From Erythrobacter sp. HKB08 (lineage in GTDB: Bacteria; Pseudomonadota; Alphaproteobacteria; Sphingomonadales; Sphingomonadaceae), in the NCBI RefSeq assembly GCF_004114695.1, contig NZ_CP035310.1:930001-994000 (forward strand): 64,000 bases of DNA. The letters run 5' to 3'. The first letter of the stretch is position 1. Each line of letters begins with the position of its first letter. Both the position numbers and the translations under genes were made by a program. The notes below the pieces were generated by a model that saw only the letters and a list, made by a program, of their open reading frames with translations, was not told the DNA's origin and made no database searches. Shown here one piece after another: positions 26,670-36,075 of the stretch.

Positions 26670-27587
26670 ATGACCGACATCGCATCCGTATCCATCGCGC
26701 GTCCGCTCGATGACGTGGCCGACGAACTCGGCCGCAGCTTTTCCGAATTCGGCTTCGCCGTCATCCGCGACCACGGCATCCCTGCCGAGCTGATCGCCAA
26801 GGCCGAAGAGCTTTCCAAGCAGTTCTTCGCCCTGCCGGAAGACGTGAAACGCAAGTATCACATCCCCGGGGGCGGCGGCGCGCGGGGCTACACGCCGTTC
26901 GGCACCGAGAAGGCGAAGGATGCCAAGGTCCACGACCTCAAGGAATTCTGGCACATCGGCCGCAGCCTCGCCGAAGGCCACGAGCTGTCGGAATACATGC
27001 AGCCCAACGTGTGGCCCGAAGAGTTGCCCGAGTTCCGCGAGACCTTCCTCGCGCTTTACAGAGCGTTCGAGGAAGCGGGCGACCGCGTGCTGCGCGCGAT
27101 TGCGATCCACCTCGGTCTCGAGGAAGATTTCTTCGTCCCGACCGTGAAGGACGGCAACTCGGTCATGCGCCTGCTGCGCTACCCGCCGCTCGAAGGCGAG
27201 GAAGCCGAAGGCGCGATCCGCGCCGCCGCGCATGGCGACATCAACACGATCACCCTGCTCCTCGGTGCCGAGGAAGCGGGCCTCGAACTGCTGACCAAGC
27301 AGGGCGAGTGGAAGGCCGTCGACGTGCCCGAGGGCGCGCTGGTCATCAATGTCGGCGACATGCTCGACCGGCTGACCAACGGCAAGCTTCGTTCGACGAC
27401 ACACCGCGTAGTTAATCCGCGCGGCGAAGCGGCCTACCGAGCGCGCTATTCGATGCCGTTCTTCCTGCATTTCCGGCCGGATTACGTGATCGAAACGCTG
27501 CCTTCCTGCGACGACGGAAACGCGCCGGAGCCGATCTCGAGCCACGAGTTCCTCCTCCAGCGCCTGCGCGAGATCAACCTGGCCTGA
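26670..27587 (+). CDS. 2-oxoglutarate/Fe(II) oxygenase, isopenicillin N synthase-like
   Basis: Non-haem iron dioxygenase of 305 residues with the DIOX_N then 2OG-FeII_Oxy domain order. The iron ligands are His188 and Asp190 (AHGDINTI) and His245 (STTHRVVNP). The Arg259-x-Ser261 pair (RYS) is expected to bind the 2-oxoglutarate carboxylate. Substrate is not inferable: relatives act on small molecules including amino acids, nucleobases and ethylene precursors. It follows the nucleoside transporter closely on the same strand, so a nucleobase-type substrate is one guess. Confidence 0.88.
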   Translation: MTDIASVSIARPLDDVADELGRSFSEFGFAVIRDHGIPAELIAKAEELSKQFFALPEDVKRKYHIPGGGGARGYTPFGTEKAKDAKVHDLKEFWHIGRSLAEGHELSEYMQPNVWPEELPEFRETFLALYRAFEEAGDRVLRAIAIHLGLEEDFFVPTVKDGNSVMRLLRYPPLEGEEAEGAIRAAAHGDINTITLLLGAEEAGLELLTKQGEWKAVDVPEGALVINVGDMLDRLTNGKLRSTTHRVVNPRGEAAYRARYSMPFFLHFRPDYVIETLPSCDDGNAPEPISSHEFLLQRLREINLA

Positions 27588-27636
27588 TTCGGTCCCTCCG
27601 GGCGGAGACTTCCTCCCGGGGCAAATTGATTCGTGC

Positions 27637-27656
27637 CTGTTGCATTGCAGCAACAG
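27637..27656. promoter_or_regulatory. Inverted repeat CTGTTGC-N6-GCAACAG upstream of the Oar-like receptor
   Basis: Perfect 7-bp arms with a 6-base spacer, 180 bases before the receptor ATG. The 248-bp gap also contains a second inverted repeat, and it is unusually AT-rich for this genome. Operator or mRNA leader hairpin; not resolved. Confidence 0.45.
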
Positions 27657-27673
27657 TGCTAAATCACTGATTT

Positions 27674-27696
27674 GTCACATTTAATCGGTATGTGAC
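27674..27696. promoter_or_regulatory. Inverted repeat GTCACAT-N9-ATGTGAC upstream of the Oar-like receptor
   Basis: Perfect 7-bp arms with a 9-base spacer in an AT-rich segment, 140 bases before the receptor ATG. A further GGTCACA half-site occurs at about 27734. The arm sequence resembles both CRP/FNR-type (TGTGA) and Pho-box-like elements, and which one cannot be told by eye. Confidence 0.5.
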
Positions 27697-27835
27697 CTGC
27701 CTGTGCATAAGAATCGGGCCGGATGTCATTGTCTGGTCACAAAATGTCCTTTTGCGCGTCACTTATCGAACCTATCGGGCCGTCATCCGCAACCCGACCG
27801 TTTCACTCGAGCACCAAACAGGGACTGTCTCACTC

Positions 27836-30800
27836 ATGAAACTCAAATATCTCCTGGCAGCGAGCGTTGTCAGCCTGTCGGCGACCACCATGGTCGCGGC
27901 TCCGGCTGCCGCGCAGCAGATCACCTCTGGCATCGAAGGCCAGGTAACCACCACCACCGGCGAAGCGATCTCCGGCGCAACGGTCACCGTGACCGACACG
28001 CGTACCGGCCAGACCCGCACGCTGACCACCGGCACTGACGGCAACTTCCGCGTCAGCTCGCTGGTCCCCGGCGGTCCCTACACCATCACGGTTACGGCAG
28101 GCGGCTACGAAGGCCAGTCGGTCGAAGGCCAGTTCATCAACATCTCGGGTAACACCGACTTCACCTTCGAGCTGTCCGACGCGACTGCCGGTGCAGCTGC
28201 CGAGAACTTCATCGTCGTCACCGGCGAGCGCGCCAACGTGCAGCAGCTCGCTGTCGGCCCGGGCACCGCGTTCGGCGAGCAGACACTCGAGAACTTCCCG
28301 AGCCTGACCCGCGACGTTCGCGACATTATCCGCCTCGACCCGCGTGTCAGCCTCGAGCGTGACAACGAAGTCGACCGTATCTCGTGCCTCGGCGGTAACG
28401 ACCGTTCGAACACCTTCACCGTCGACGGTATCGTCCAGGCCGACGTGTTCGGCCTCAACGGCACGCCGTTCGCAGCGCGTAACGCACTGCCGCTTCCCTA
28501 CGACGTGGTTCGCGAAACCTCGGTCGAGTTTGCTCCGTTCGACGTCGAGTACTCGGACTTCACCGGCTGTCTCGTGAACGTCGTCACCAAGTCGGGTACC
28601 AACCAGTTCCACGGTTCGGCGTTCTTCACGCTGCGTAACTCGGACCTGCGCGGCGACTCGCTCGACGGCAATGCCGACATCGTTTCCGAATTCGAAGAGA
28701 AGCGCTGGGGTGCGACCCTGGGCGGCCCGATCATCCCCGATCGCGTCTTCTTCTATGCCGGTTACGAAGAAACCGACCTTGGCGATGCCAACGAGTTCGG
28801 CCCGGCCGGCGGCGGTTTCGCCAACGAAGCCGACTTCGTCACCCAGGCGCAGTTCGACCGTTTCGCGCAGATCGCGCGTGACGTTTACGGCCAGGATGTC
28901 GGCGGCTACCCGCGCACCCTGCCGGAATCGAGCGTCCGTTACTTCGGCCGTATCGACGCCTACATCAGCGACGACCACCGTCTCGAAGCGACCTACCAGC
29001 GCCTCGAAGAAACCAATGTCGAGAGCGACACGGGCGGCCAGAACCTGACCGGCCTCAACTCGTTCGAGGACGAAGGTACGGTTTCGGACTACTACTCGGT
29101 CCGTCTCTACAGCGACTGGAGCGACACGATCTCGACCGAGCTGCGCCTGAGCCGCGCAGAAGTCGGCGACGTCCAGGGCCCGGTCGGTTTCGGCGAAGCA
29201 CAGTCGGACAACCCGACCGTGCGTCTTGCAGTCGGCGTCGAGCCGGTTGCTGGCCAGACCACGCAGAACGGCATCCTCAGCACCGGCCCGGGCATCTTCC
29301 GCTCGGCCAACGCGCTGAACACCACGGTCGACCAGGCGAAGTTCCAGATGAACATCGACGCCGGTTCGGGCCACCTGTTCAAGATCGGTGCCGAAATCAA
29401 CGACCTAGAAGTCTACAACCTGTTCGCCATCAACGCGACCGGTACGCTGTTCTTCCGCAACCTTGACGATTTCGAGAACGGCATCGTTGCTTCGGGCGGC
29501 TTCTCCAGCGTCTTCGCTGGCGCTGACGACCTGATCGGCGGCGGTCTCGGCGGCGGTGTCATTTCCGCTACCCCGACCGGTGACATCAACGAAGCGGCTG
29601 CAACCTTCAACCGCACCATCTACTCGGTCTATGCACAGGACGAGTGGCAGGCCACCGACCAGCTCTCGCTGACCGCCGGTCTCCGCGTCCAGTTCTACGA
29701 CGGTGATGCGCCGCGTGCGAACCCGCAGTTCCTCAACCGTTACGGCTTCACGAACGCCAACCCGTTCAGCAAGCTCGACCCGGTCCTGCTGCCGCGCTTC
29801 TCGGCCACTTACGAGTTCGACAACTCCGGCTTCTTCAGCAACTCGCGACTGACCGGCGGTGTCGGCATCTTCGCGGGCGGCGACCCGGTGGTGTACTTCT
29901 CGAACGCCTTCTCGAACAACGGCTTCTCGACCGGTGAAGGTTCGACCTTCGACGGCGAGTGCGCCGGCCTGCTCGACGGCAACGGCAACTTCGACGTCGT
30001 CACCAACGGTTCGTTCACGGGCTTCCCGACCTGCGCGATCACCGCAGGCTCGAACCAGGCTGCTGCGGGTCTCGCCGACACGCAGTCGACCGACCCGGAC
30101 TTCGACGTCCCGACGGCGGTTCGTGCGAACCTCGGTTTCCAGAGCGACTTCGGTACGGAAACCGGCTTCTTCAGCGACTGGCGCCTGAACCTCGACTACA
30201 TCTACACGCGGTTCAACGACACGCTGAACTTCGTCGATCTGTCGCAGGCTCCGGACCCGAGCCGTGGCCTCAACGGCTTCACCGTCGATGGTCGCCCGAT
30301 CTACCGTGCGATCGATCCGTCGAACACCGGTTGTGACGCGACCCTCGAAGGCACCGGCGGCACCCCGCCGGTCTGGACTAATCTTTCGCCGGCGTGCTTC
30401 AACACCCGCCGCGACGACGAAATCCAGCTGACCAACGGCCCGAGCTACGAAAGCCACGCGGCGTCGATCCTGCTGTCGAAGAACTTCCGCAGCGGTATCT
30501 TCACCGAGGGCGGCAATGCCGGCCTGCGCTTCGGCTACGCCTACACGAACTCGAAGAACAACCGGAACGTCGGTTCGTCGACCGCTACCTCGTCCTTCGA
30601 CGTGACCGCGGCCTTCGATCGCCAGAACCCGGCCATCTCGACTTCGAACTACGAGACCCGCCACAACTTCACCGCGTCGTTCTACCTTCGCGAGGAGTTC
30701 TTCGGCGACTACGGCACCACCTTCGGCATGTACTTCCGTGCACGTGAAGGCCGTCCGTACAGCCTGACCTTCGATGGTGGTGGCGTCTTCAACGACAGCT

Positions 30801-31276
30801 CGTCGGGTTCGGACAACGCCCTGCTCTACATCCCGTCGGGCCCGGCCGATCCGAACGTTTCGCCGCTGTCGGACGCTGCCGCGGTTGCTTCGCTGCTCGA
30901 CTACCTGAACAACAGCGATGTGGCCTCGCAGTGCGACATCGACTTCGGTGAGAGCATCGAGCGTAACTCGTGCCGCAACGACTGGTCGTTCGACCTCGAC
31001 CTGCGCTTCAGCCAGGAACTGCCGTTCCTCGGTAGCGTGACCGGCCTGGTCGACGATCGCATCGAGCTGTTCGCCGACTTCGACAACTTCCTCAACTTCA
31101 TCGACGACGGCGCAAACATCACCCGTTTCCGCACCGAGTTCCTCGATCTGGTTGACGGCGGCGTCGATAACCAGGGTCGCTACATCATCCGCGGCTTCAA
31201 CCCGGACGACCGCGAGTTCATCTCGACCTCGAGCTCGATCTGGCGCATCCAGGTCGGCGTCCGCTACGAGTTCTAA
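27836..31276 (+). CDS. Oar-like TonB-dependent outer-membrane receptor with carboxypeptidase-regulatory domain
   Basis: Very large outer-membrane protein of 1146 residues. A signal peptide (MKLKYLLAASVVS to AAAQQ) leads into a CarboxypepD_reg-like beta-sandwich (about residues 25-105, GIEGQVTTTTGEAISGATV). A plug with NTFTVDGIVQ and NVVTKSGTNQFHGSAFF and a C-terminal barrel ending in aromatic VRYEF follow. Oar-type receptors are abundant in Sphingomonadales and are thought to take up large ligands. Codon use is shifted towards CGT and GGT compared with neighbours, as expected for a highly expressed protein. A strong terminator follows. Substrate unknown. Confidence 0.92.
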   Translation: MKLKYLLAASVVSLSATTMVAAPAAAQQITSGIEGQVTTTTGEAISGATVTVTDTRTGQTRTLTTGTDGNFRVSSLVPGGPYTITVTAGGYEGQSVEGQFINISGNTDFTFELSDATAGAAAENFIVVTGERANVQQLAVGPGTAFGEQTLENFPSLTRDVRDIIRLDPRVSLERDNEVDRISCLGGNDRSNTFTVDGIVQADVFGLNGTPFAARNALPLPYDVVRETSVEFAPFDVEYSDFTGCLVNVVTKSGTNQFHGSAFFTLRNSDLRGDSLDGNADIVSEFEEKRWGATLGGPIIPDRVFFYAGYEETDLGDANEFGPAGGGFANEADFVTQAQFDRFAQIARDVYGQDVGGYPRTLPESSVRYFGRIDAYISDDHRLEATYQRLEETNVESDTGGQNLTGLNSFEDEGTVSDYYSVRLYSDWSDTISTELRLSRAEVGDVQGPVGFGEAQSDNPTVRLAVGVEPVAGQTTQNGILSTGPGIFRSANALNTTVDQAKFQMNIDAGSGHLFKIGAEINDLEVYNLFAINATGTLFFRNLDDFENGIVASGGFSSVFAGADDLIGGGLGGGVISATPTGDINEAAATFNRTIYSVYAQDEWQATDQLSLTAGLRVQFYDGDAPRANPQFLNRYGFTNANPFSKLDPVLLPRFSATYEFDNSGFFSNSRLTGGVGIFAGGDPVVYFSNAFSNNGFSTGEGSTFDGECAGLLDGNGNFDVVTNGSFTGFPTCAITAGSNQAAAGLADTQSTDPDFDVPTAVRANLGFQSDFGTETGFFSDWRLNLDYIYTRFNDTLNFVDLSQAPDPSRGLNGFTVDGRPIYRAIDPSNTGCDATLEGTGGTPPVWTNLSPACFNTRRDDEIQLTNGPSYESHAASILLSKNFRSGIFTEGGNAGLRFGYAYTNSKNNRNVGSSTATSSFDVTAAFDRQNPAISTSNYETRHNFTASFYLREEFFGDYGTTFGMYFRAREGRPYSLTFDGGGVFNDSSSGSDNALLYIPSGPADPNVSPLSDAAAVASLLDYLNNSDVASQCDIDFGESIERNSCRNDWSFDLDLRFSQELPFLGSVTGLVDDRIELFADFDNFLNFIDDGANITRFRTEFLDLVDGGVDNQGRYIIRGFNPDDREFISTSSSIWRIQVGVRYEF

Positions 31277-31308
31277 TCGAACCCGAGCGGTACACGGTAC
31301 CAGACAGG

Positions 31309-31332
31309 CGGCGGTCCCTTCGGGGGCCGCCG
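31309..31332 (+). terminator. Terminator of the Oar-like receptor gene
   Basis: A 10-bp GC-rich stem closes on a C(TTCG)G tetraloop, an exceptionally stable hairpin. It is followed by TTTGCTTTT. It stands 32 bases after the receptor stop and separates it from the convergent kinase gene. Confidence 0.88.
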
Positions 31333-31361
31333 TTTGCTTTTGGGGGGCGCGGCGTCTGGCT

Positions 31362-34163
31362 TCAGGCTGCGTCGAGCAGTTCCTCGGCAAGCCGGTTGCG
31401 GACCTTGAAAGATACGTCGGCCTTGAGCGCGCGTTCGAGCGCCCCGGCTTTCTCGCCAAGGTCATCTTCGCCGAACATACCGGCGGTCCCGGCAAGCTTG
31501 TGAACCGTCCGGGCCAGCTCCTCCGCTAGCTCGCCCTCCAGCCGGTCCTGCCTCAAGGCAGCCGCTACCGCTTCAAGCGCTTCCGTCCGGCGCATCTGCC
31601 AGCGTTCTTCCAGCGTCGGCTCGGCACCCTCGGTGCGCTGCTTTTCAATCGGTGTCGTTTCTTCCGGCGTGGCCGCACGTTCGACGATCCGCGTCCGTAA
31701 CCAGCGCTGCAGGGTCGCGACCAGGTCCTTGAACTGCAGCGGTTTGGCGAGATGGGCCTGCATCCCGCTGTCGAGCGCGGCCCTGATATCGTCTTCATAG
31801 GCATTGGCGGTCAGCGCCACGATCGGCAGTTCGTCGGCTCCAATCCCCAGCTCGCGCACCGTGCGCGTCGCGGTGTAGCCGTCGCATTCGGGCATCTGCA
31901 CATCCATCAGGACCAGTTGGTATGGCTCCCCTTGCGCCTTGGCCGACATGATCGCGCCGACCGCCTGTTGGCCGTCCTCGACGATATCGGCAGGCAGGCC
32001 GCAGCGTTCGAGCATGGTCGAGATGAGGATACGGTTGATGTCGTGATCCTCGGCCAGCAGCACGCGCGAGCCGCCCAGCAGCTCGATAGTCTCTTCGTGG
32101 CGCGGGAAATCCGGCAGCCCGTTCTCGCCTGCCTCGGCGGCGAGCAAGGGGATTTCCAGCCGGAAGCGCGAGCCTTCTCCCTCGGTGCTGCTTGCAACGA
32201 GCGAGCCGTCGAGCAGCTGCGCCAGCCGCCGGCTGATCGACAGGCCGAGCCCGGTGCCGCCATATCTGCGCGAGACATTGTTGTCGGCCTGCTCGAACGG
32301 ATTGAAGATCGATTCCAGCCGGTCCTCCGCAATGCCGATGCCACTGTCGCATACGGTTACCGCGAGCATCCCGCCGGCTTCCTCCGCGACGATCCGCACG
32401 GCACCCTCGTGAGTGAACTTGATCGCATTGCCGAGCAGGTTGAGCAGGATCTGCCGCAGGCGCAGTCCGTCGGACAGGATCACCTCCGGCAGTTCGTCCT
32501 CGAACGAGGTGGAAAGCGTGATGCCCTTCTCCTCCGCGCGGGCGGACTGGAGGGAAATGCAGCCTGCTACGAGGTGGCGCAGGTTCACTGGCTCGTGAGA
32601 AATGACGATCTCGCCCGCCTCGATTTTCGAGATATCGAGGATGTCGTTGAGCAGCAGCATCATGCTGCGTCCGGATTCCGACAGGAGCTCGGCATGGCGG
32701 CGCTGTTCGGCAGTCAGCTTGCTCGCAAGCAAGAGATCGACGAAGCCGAGCACGCCGTTCATCGGGGTGCGGATCTCGTGGCTCATGTTGGCGAGGAACT
32801 GCGACTTGGCGACTGCGGCATTTTCCGCATGGCGGCGCGCACGCACCAGCTTCTGTTCGAGGTTCACCCGTTCGGTGACGTCGCGGTAGCAGACAAGGAT
32901 CGAATTGGGCTCACCGCTCTCGCTGTCGCGTACAAGCGCGCAATTGGCCTCGATAAAGACCGGTTCGCCGTCCTTGTCGTCGATCCTGCGGCGATAGGTC
33001 AGCCGCTCACGCTCCGATTCCGCATTGAGCAGGCGTTGCTGGAGCTTGCTGATCCGCTCCTGCTCATCGGGATGGACACGGTCGTCGGCGGTATTGCCGA
33101 CGAAGCGCTCGACGGGCTGGTCGAGAACCTCCGCCACCGAGGCCGACGCGTAAGTGCACACGCCGTCCATGTCGTAGCGCATCAGAGCGTCGGACATGTT
33201 GTCGGCCAGCAGGGTGAGCTGCGCCTCGCTCGCCTCGAGCGCCCTGACCGTCTCCTTTTGCCGCCAGAGCAGCGCGGCAACGGGGAAACCCGTCGCGAAG
33301 GACGCTGCAAGGAACGCCTGCAGGACGACCAGCTGTGCCTGCAGGCTCCCGTCGACAAGCTGCATCGGTCCGCGCCCGTACCAGGTGCACGCGATTGCGA
33401 TGACGCCCACTTTGAGAACCGAGAACGCCGTCCCCAGCGCACCGAGCCGGAAGGCGTGAACCAGCACGATGAGCGGGACGAGGAACAGCAGCGGGAAAGA
33501 GCTCTGAACGAAGACGAGGAAGGTGAGCGAGGTCCCCATGGCGGTTAGGATCAGCCACTCGAACACCTCTTGCCGCGATGGCAGGCGCGGGTCGCGCGCC
33601 GCATCGATGAAAACCATCAGCGTCGGCGCGATGATGATCATGCCAAGCCCGTCGGTCGCCATCCACTTTAGCCAGCCGAGGAGGAGAGAGCCTTCCGATG
33701 GGCCAAGCCCCGACATGGCAAAGGTTGCGGAAATCGACGGCGCAATGATGCCGGCAAGTCCGACGAAGCGCATCAGATCGCCCACGCGGCGCATATCGGG
33801 ACTTTCCCCGATGAAACGCCTGGCGAGGAACAGCGATGCGACGATCTCGAGGCTGTTGGCGCTCGACAGGATCAGCGCGTTCCAGCCCGGGTCGCCAGTA
33901 AGCAGGTTCGCGCCGAAATTGCCTGCCCACATCGCGCCCAGAACCATCGGCTCATACCGCAGGGAAAACCGCAGGAGGCATGCGACCGCGATCGCATTGG
34001 GTATCCAGACCATCGCGATGCGGCCGCTGCCGCGCGTGAATTCGATCGACAAGTGCGCGAGCACACCGAACAGTGCGCCGACCGCCAGGGCAACGGCGGC
34101 TGCCTGTACGAGTGAAGCGAGTGGCGGAAACGAAAGCCCCGCCGGTCGATTGATTGCATGCAT
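31362..34163 (-). CDS. MASE1-PAS hybrid histidine kinase with receiver and HPt domains
   Basis: Membrane-bound hybrid kinase of 933 residues. The N-terminal MASE1-type sensor has about eight membrane helices (to ~300). A PAS domain (LTLLADNMSDALMRYD to CYRDVTERV), HisKA (SHEIRTPMNG), HATPase (NLLGNAIKFTHEG, GTGLGLSI), a receiver domain (LVLMDVQMPECDG) and a C-terminal HPt domain with His in VHKLAGTAGMFG follow. All phosphorelay modules are thus in one chain, and only an output protein is missing. It lies between the Oar-like receptor and the TonB-like gene, divergent from the latter. Confidence 0.93.
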   Translation of the reverse strand: MHAINRPAGLSFPPLASLVQAAAVALAVGALFGVLAHLSIEFTRGSGRIAMVWIPNAIAVACLLRFSLRYEPMVLGAMWAGNFGANLLTGDPGWNALILSSANSLEIVASLFLARRFIGESPDMRRVGDLMRFVGLAGIIAPSISATFAMSGLGPSEGSLLLGWLKWMATDGLGMIIIAPTLMVFIDAARDPRLPSRQEVFEWLILTAMGTSLTFLVFVQSSFPLLFLVPLIVLVHAFRLGALGTAFSVLKVGVIAIACTWYGRGPMQLVDGSLQAQLVVLQAFLAASFATGFPVAALLWRQKETVRALEASEAQLTLLADNMSDALMRYDMDGVCTYASASVAEVLDQPVERFVGNTADDRVHPDEQERISKLQQRLLNAESERERLTYRRRIDDKDGEPVFIEANCALVRDSESGEPNSILVCYRDVTERVNLEQKLVRARRHAENAAVAKSQFLANMSHEIRTPMNGVLGFVDLLLASKLTAEQRRHAELLSESGRSMMLLLNDILDISKIEAGEIVISHEPVNLRHLVAGCISLQSARAEEKGITLSTSFEDELPEVILSDGLRLRQILLNLLGNAIKFTHEGAVRIVAEEAGGMLAVTVCDSGIGIAEDRLESIFNPFEQADNNVSRRYGGTGLGLSISRRLAQLLDGSLVASSTEGEGSRFRLEIPLLAAEAGENGLPDFPRHEETIELLGGSRVLLAEDHDINRILISTMLERCGLPADIVEDGQQAVGAIMSAKAQGEPYQLVLMDVQMPECDGYTATRTVRELGIGADELPIVALTANAYEDDIRAALDSGMQAHLAKPLQFKDLVATLQRWLRTRIVERAATPEETTPIEKQRTEGAEPTLEERWQMRRTEALEAVAAALRQDRLEGELAEELARTVHKLAGTAGMFGEDDLGEKAGALERALKADVSFKVRNRLAEELLDAA

Positions 34164-34245
34164 CGCCAGTCTCCTGGCGGTGCGCTATAGTTTCGGTGCC
34201 TCGGGAAATTGCAGCCGGGCACCTAGGGAGAAGCGCGTAGATTCA

Positions 34246-34971
34246 ATGGTTTCCGGCGAAGGATATGCCAACCAGCGGCGCAAGCCGCGCATCGGCACGA
34301 TCGTGCTGATCGTCCTGCTGCATATCGCGGCGATCTATGGGCTCGCGCGCGCTTTCGCGCCCGGTGCCGTGCAGACGGTCGAGCAGTCGGTCGTCGAGGC
34401 CTTCACCGTTACCGTGACCACCCGCGAATACGAGGAACCGCCCGAGCCCGAACCGGATGAAGGCGCGGCGGGCGATCCCGGTGAACGTGCGACCCCGAAA
34501 CCGGTCACCGCGCCCACGCCCAAGGTCCCGCTGGAGCGTAATACGCCGGTTCCCCGCGCATCCTCGACCGGCGATGCAAACCGCTCCGGCGCACGCGAGA
34601 GCGGCGATGGTACCGGCGCGAGCGGACCGGGCGAGGGCACCGGTAGCGGGCGCGGAGGGGGCGGGCCGGGCGGCGGGATCGCGGTCAAGCCGTCGGTCGC
34701 TTCGGGCGAACTCAACACCGCCTCGGACTTTCCCGTTCCCGAAGGCGGCAGGGCAACGCGCTTCGGCAAGTCGGTCACCGTGGTCTTTACCGTCACGACC
34801 GACGGGCGCGCGCGCGATTGCTCAATTGCACGCAGCAGCGTCGATGCGGCAACCACTGCGCAAGTGTGCCCGCTGGTGCTGCAGAAGATCCGCTTCAACC
34901 CTGCTCGCACGGCCGACGGGACACCGGTCGAGGCACGCTACGGATACCGGGTGGATTTTCGCGAGCGCTAG
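34246..34971 (+). CDS. tonB: TonB-like energy transducer with atypical linker
   Basis: A 241-residue protein with a short cytoplasmic tail and one membrane segment (IGTIVLIVLLHIAAIYGLA). A Pro/Glu-rich stretch (EEPPEPEPDEG) follows, then a Gly/Ser-rich linker of about 60 residues and a C-terminal TonB_C-like domain (VTVVFTVTTDGRARDCSI, IRFNPARTADGTPVEARYGYRVDF). The usual YP motif before the domain is absent and two Cys residues lie within it. ExbB/ExbD genes are not in the window. It probably energises outer-membrane receptors such as the nearby Oar-like one, but could be a divergent paralogue. Confidence 0.78.
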   Translation: MVSGEGYANQRRKPRIGTIVLIVLLHIAAIYGLARAFAPGAVQTVEQSVVEAFTVTVTTREYEEPPEPEPDEGAAGDPGERATPKPVTAPTPKVPLERNTPVPRASSTGDANRSGARESGDGTGASGPGEGTGSGRGGGGPGGGIAVKPSVASGELNTASDFPVPEGGRATRFGKSVTVVFTVTTDGRARDCSIARSSVDAATTAQVCPLVLQKIRFNPARTADGTPVEARYGYRVDFRER

Positions 34972-35037
34972 GCGGATAATCGGGTGAACGATCAAGGGTA
35001 ACGCAATGGCAAGGCTGTTGCGCTATGGCGGGAGGCT

Positions 35038-36075
35038 ATGGGCTCGAGCATCCATCCGGTGATCCTGTGCGGCGGGAGCGGCACGCGGCTGTGGCCGCGT
35101 AGCCGTGCATCGCGCCCGAAGCCTTTCCTGCCGCTGGTCGGACATCGGACCTTGTTCGAGCAATCGCTCGACCGGGTGGCCAATCGCTCGGTCTTCGCTG
35201 CTCCGACGATCGTTGCAGGCAAGGCGCACCGCGAGCTCGTGCGCGAGCAATCGGGCGACGTCGAAGGCCTTGCCATGATCGAGGAGCCTTTCGGTCGTAA
35301 CACCGCGCCCGCCATAGCGCTGGCAGCGCACCGTGCGGGCGAGGATGCCATCCTGCTGGTTTGCCCGAGCGACCATCACATCGCCGACGCGCCCGCGTTC
35401 GCGGCGGCAGCCGAAACCGCCGCCGCGCTGGCAGGCGAGGGCTGGCTGGTCGCATTCGGTATCGAGCCGACCCGGCCCGAGACTGGTTACGGCTACATCA
35501 AGCGCGGCGAGAATATCGGCGGCGGTTTCGCCATCGAACGCTTCGTCGAGAAGCCCGACGCCGCGCGTGCCGAGCAATTTCTCGCCGACGGCGGCTACAG
35601 CTGGAACGGGGGCATTTTCTGCTTCCGCGCCGGCACCTACCTCGAAGAACTGGCCCGACAGCGCCCCGATATGGCTGCTGCGGTCGAACGCTCCGTAGCT
35701 GGCGGCCAAGAGGCAGACGGCATCTTCCATCCCGACGCCGAAGCATTCGCTGCGATCGAAGGCGAGTCCATCGACTACGCCGTCATGGAAGGAACCGAAC
35801 GGGCAGCGATGGTCCCCGTTTCGATGGGCTGGTCCGACATCGGCAACTGGCAGGCCCTGCGCGAAGCGCTCGACGCGGATGCGAATGGCAATGTCACGCG
35901 CGGCCGCAGCGAACTGGTCGATTGCCGCAACGTGATGGTCCAGTCCGACGGTCCGCGCGTTTCGGCCATCGGGATCGAGGATATCATCATCGTCGTCGAC
36001 GGCGACGAGGTGCTGGTGACGACGGCCGACGGCGCGCAGGCGGTCGGCAAGCTTGCCGGGGCGAGCGGACAATGA
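35038..36075 (+). CDS. manC: Mannose-1-phosphate guanylyltransferase
   Basis: Makes GDP-mannose from GTP and mannose-1-phosphate for surface polysaccharides. The 345 residues start PVILCGGSGTRLWPRSR (nucleotide-binding loop at about 12-20), then PFGRNTAPAIALAA, CPSDHHI, ETGYGYIKRG, FVEKP and YSWNGGIFCF, all characteristic. It lacks the C-terminal isomerase domain of long bifunctional enzymes. That activity is supplied by the next gene, whose ATG overlaps this stop (ATGA). GGGAGG precedes the ATG. Confidence 0.94.
   Translation: MGSSIHPVILCGGSGTRLWPRSRASRPKPFLPLVGHRTLFEQSLDRVANRSVFAAPTIVAGKAHRELVREQSGDVEGLAMIEEPFGRNTAPAIALAAHRAGEDAILLVCPSDHHIADAPAFAAAAETAAALAGEGWLVAFGIEPTRPETGYGYIKRGENIGGGFAIERFVEKPDAARAEQFLADGGYSWNGGIFCFRAGTYLEELARQRPDMAAAVERSVAGGQEADGIFHPDAEAFAAIEGESIDYAVMEGTERAAMVPVSMGWSDIGNWQALREALDADANGNVTRGRSELVDCRNVMVQSDGPRVSAIGIEDIIIVVDGDEVLVTTADGAQAVGKLAGASGQ

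Noticed and set aside
29405-31495. 696-residue frame antisense to the Oar-like receptor
   Set aside because: A composition artefact of high GC; no start signal and no recognisable domain, while the opposite strand has a full receptor.
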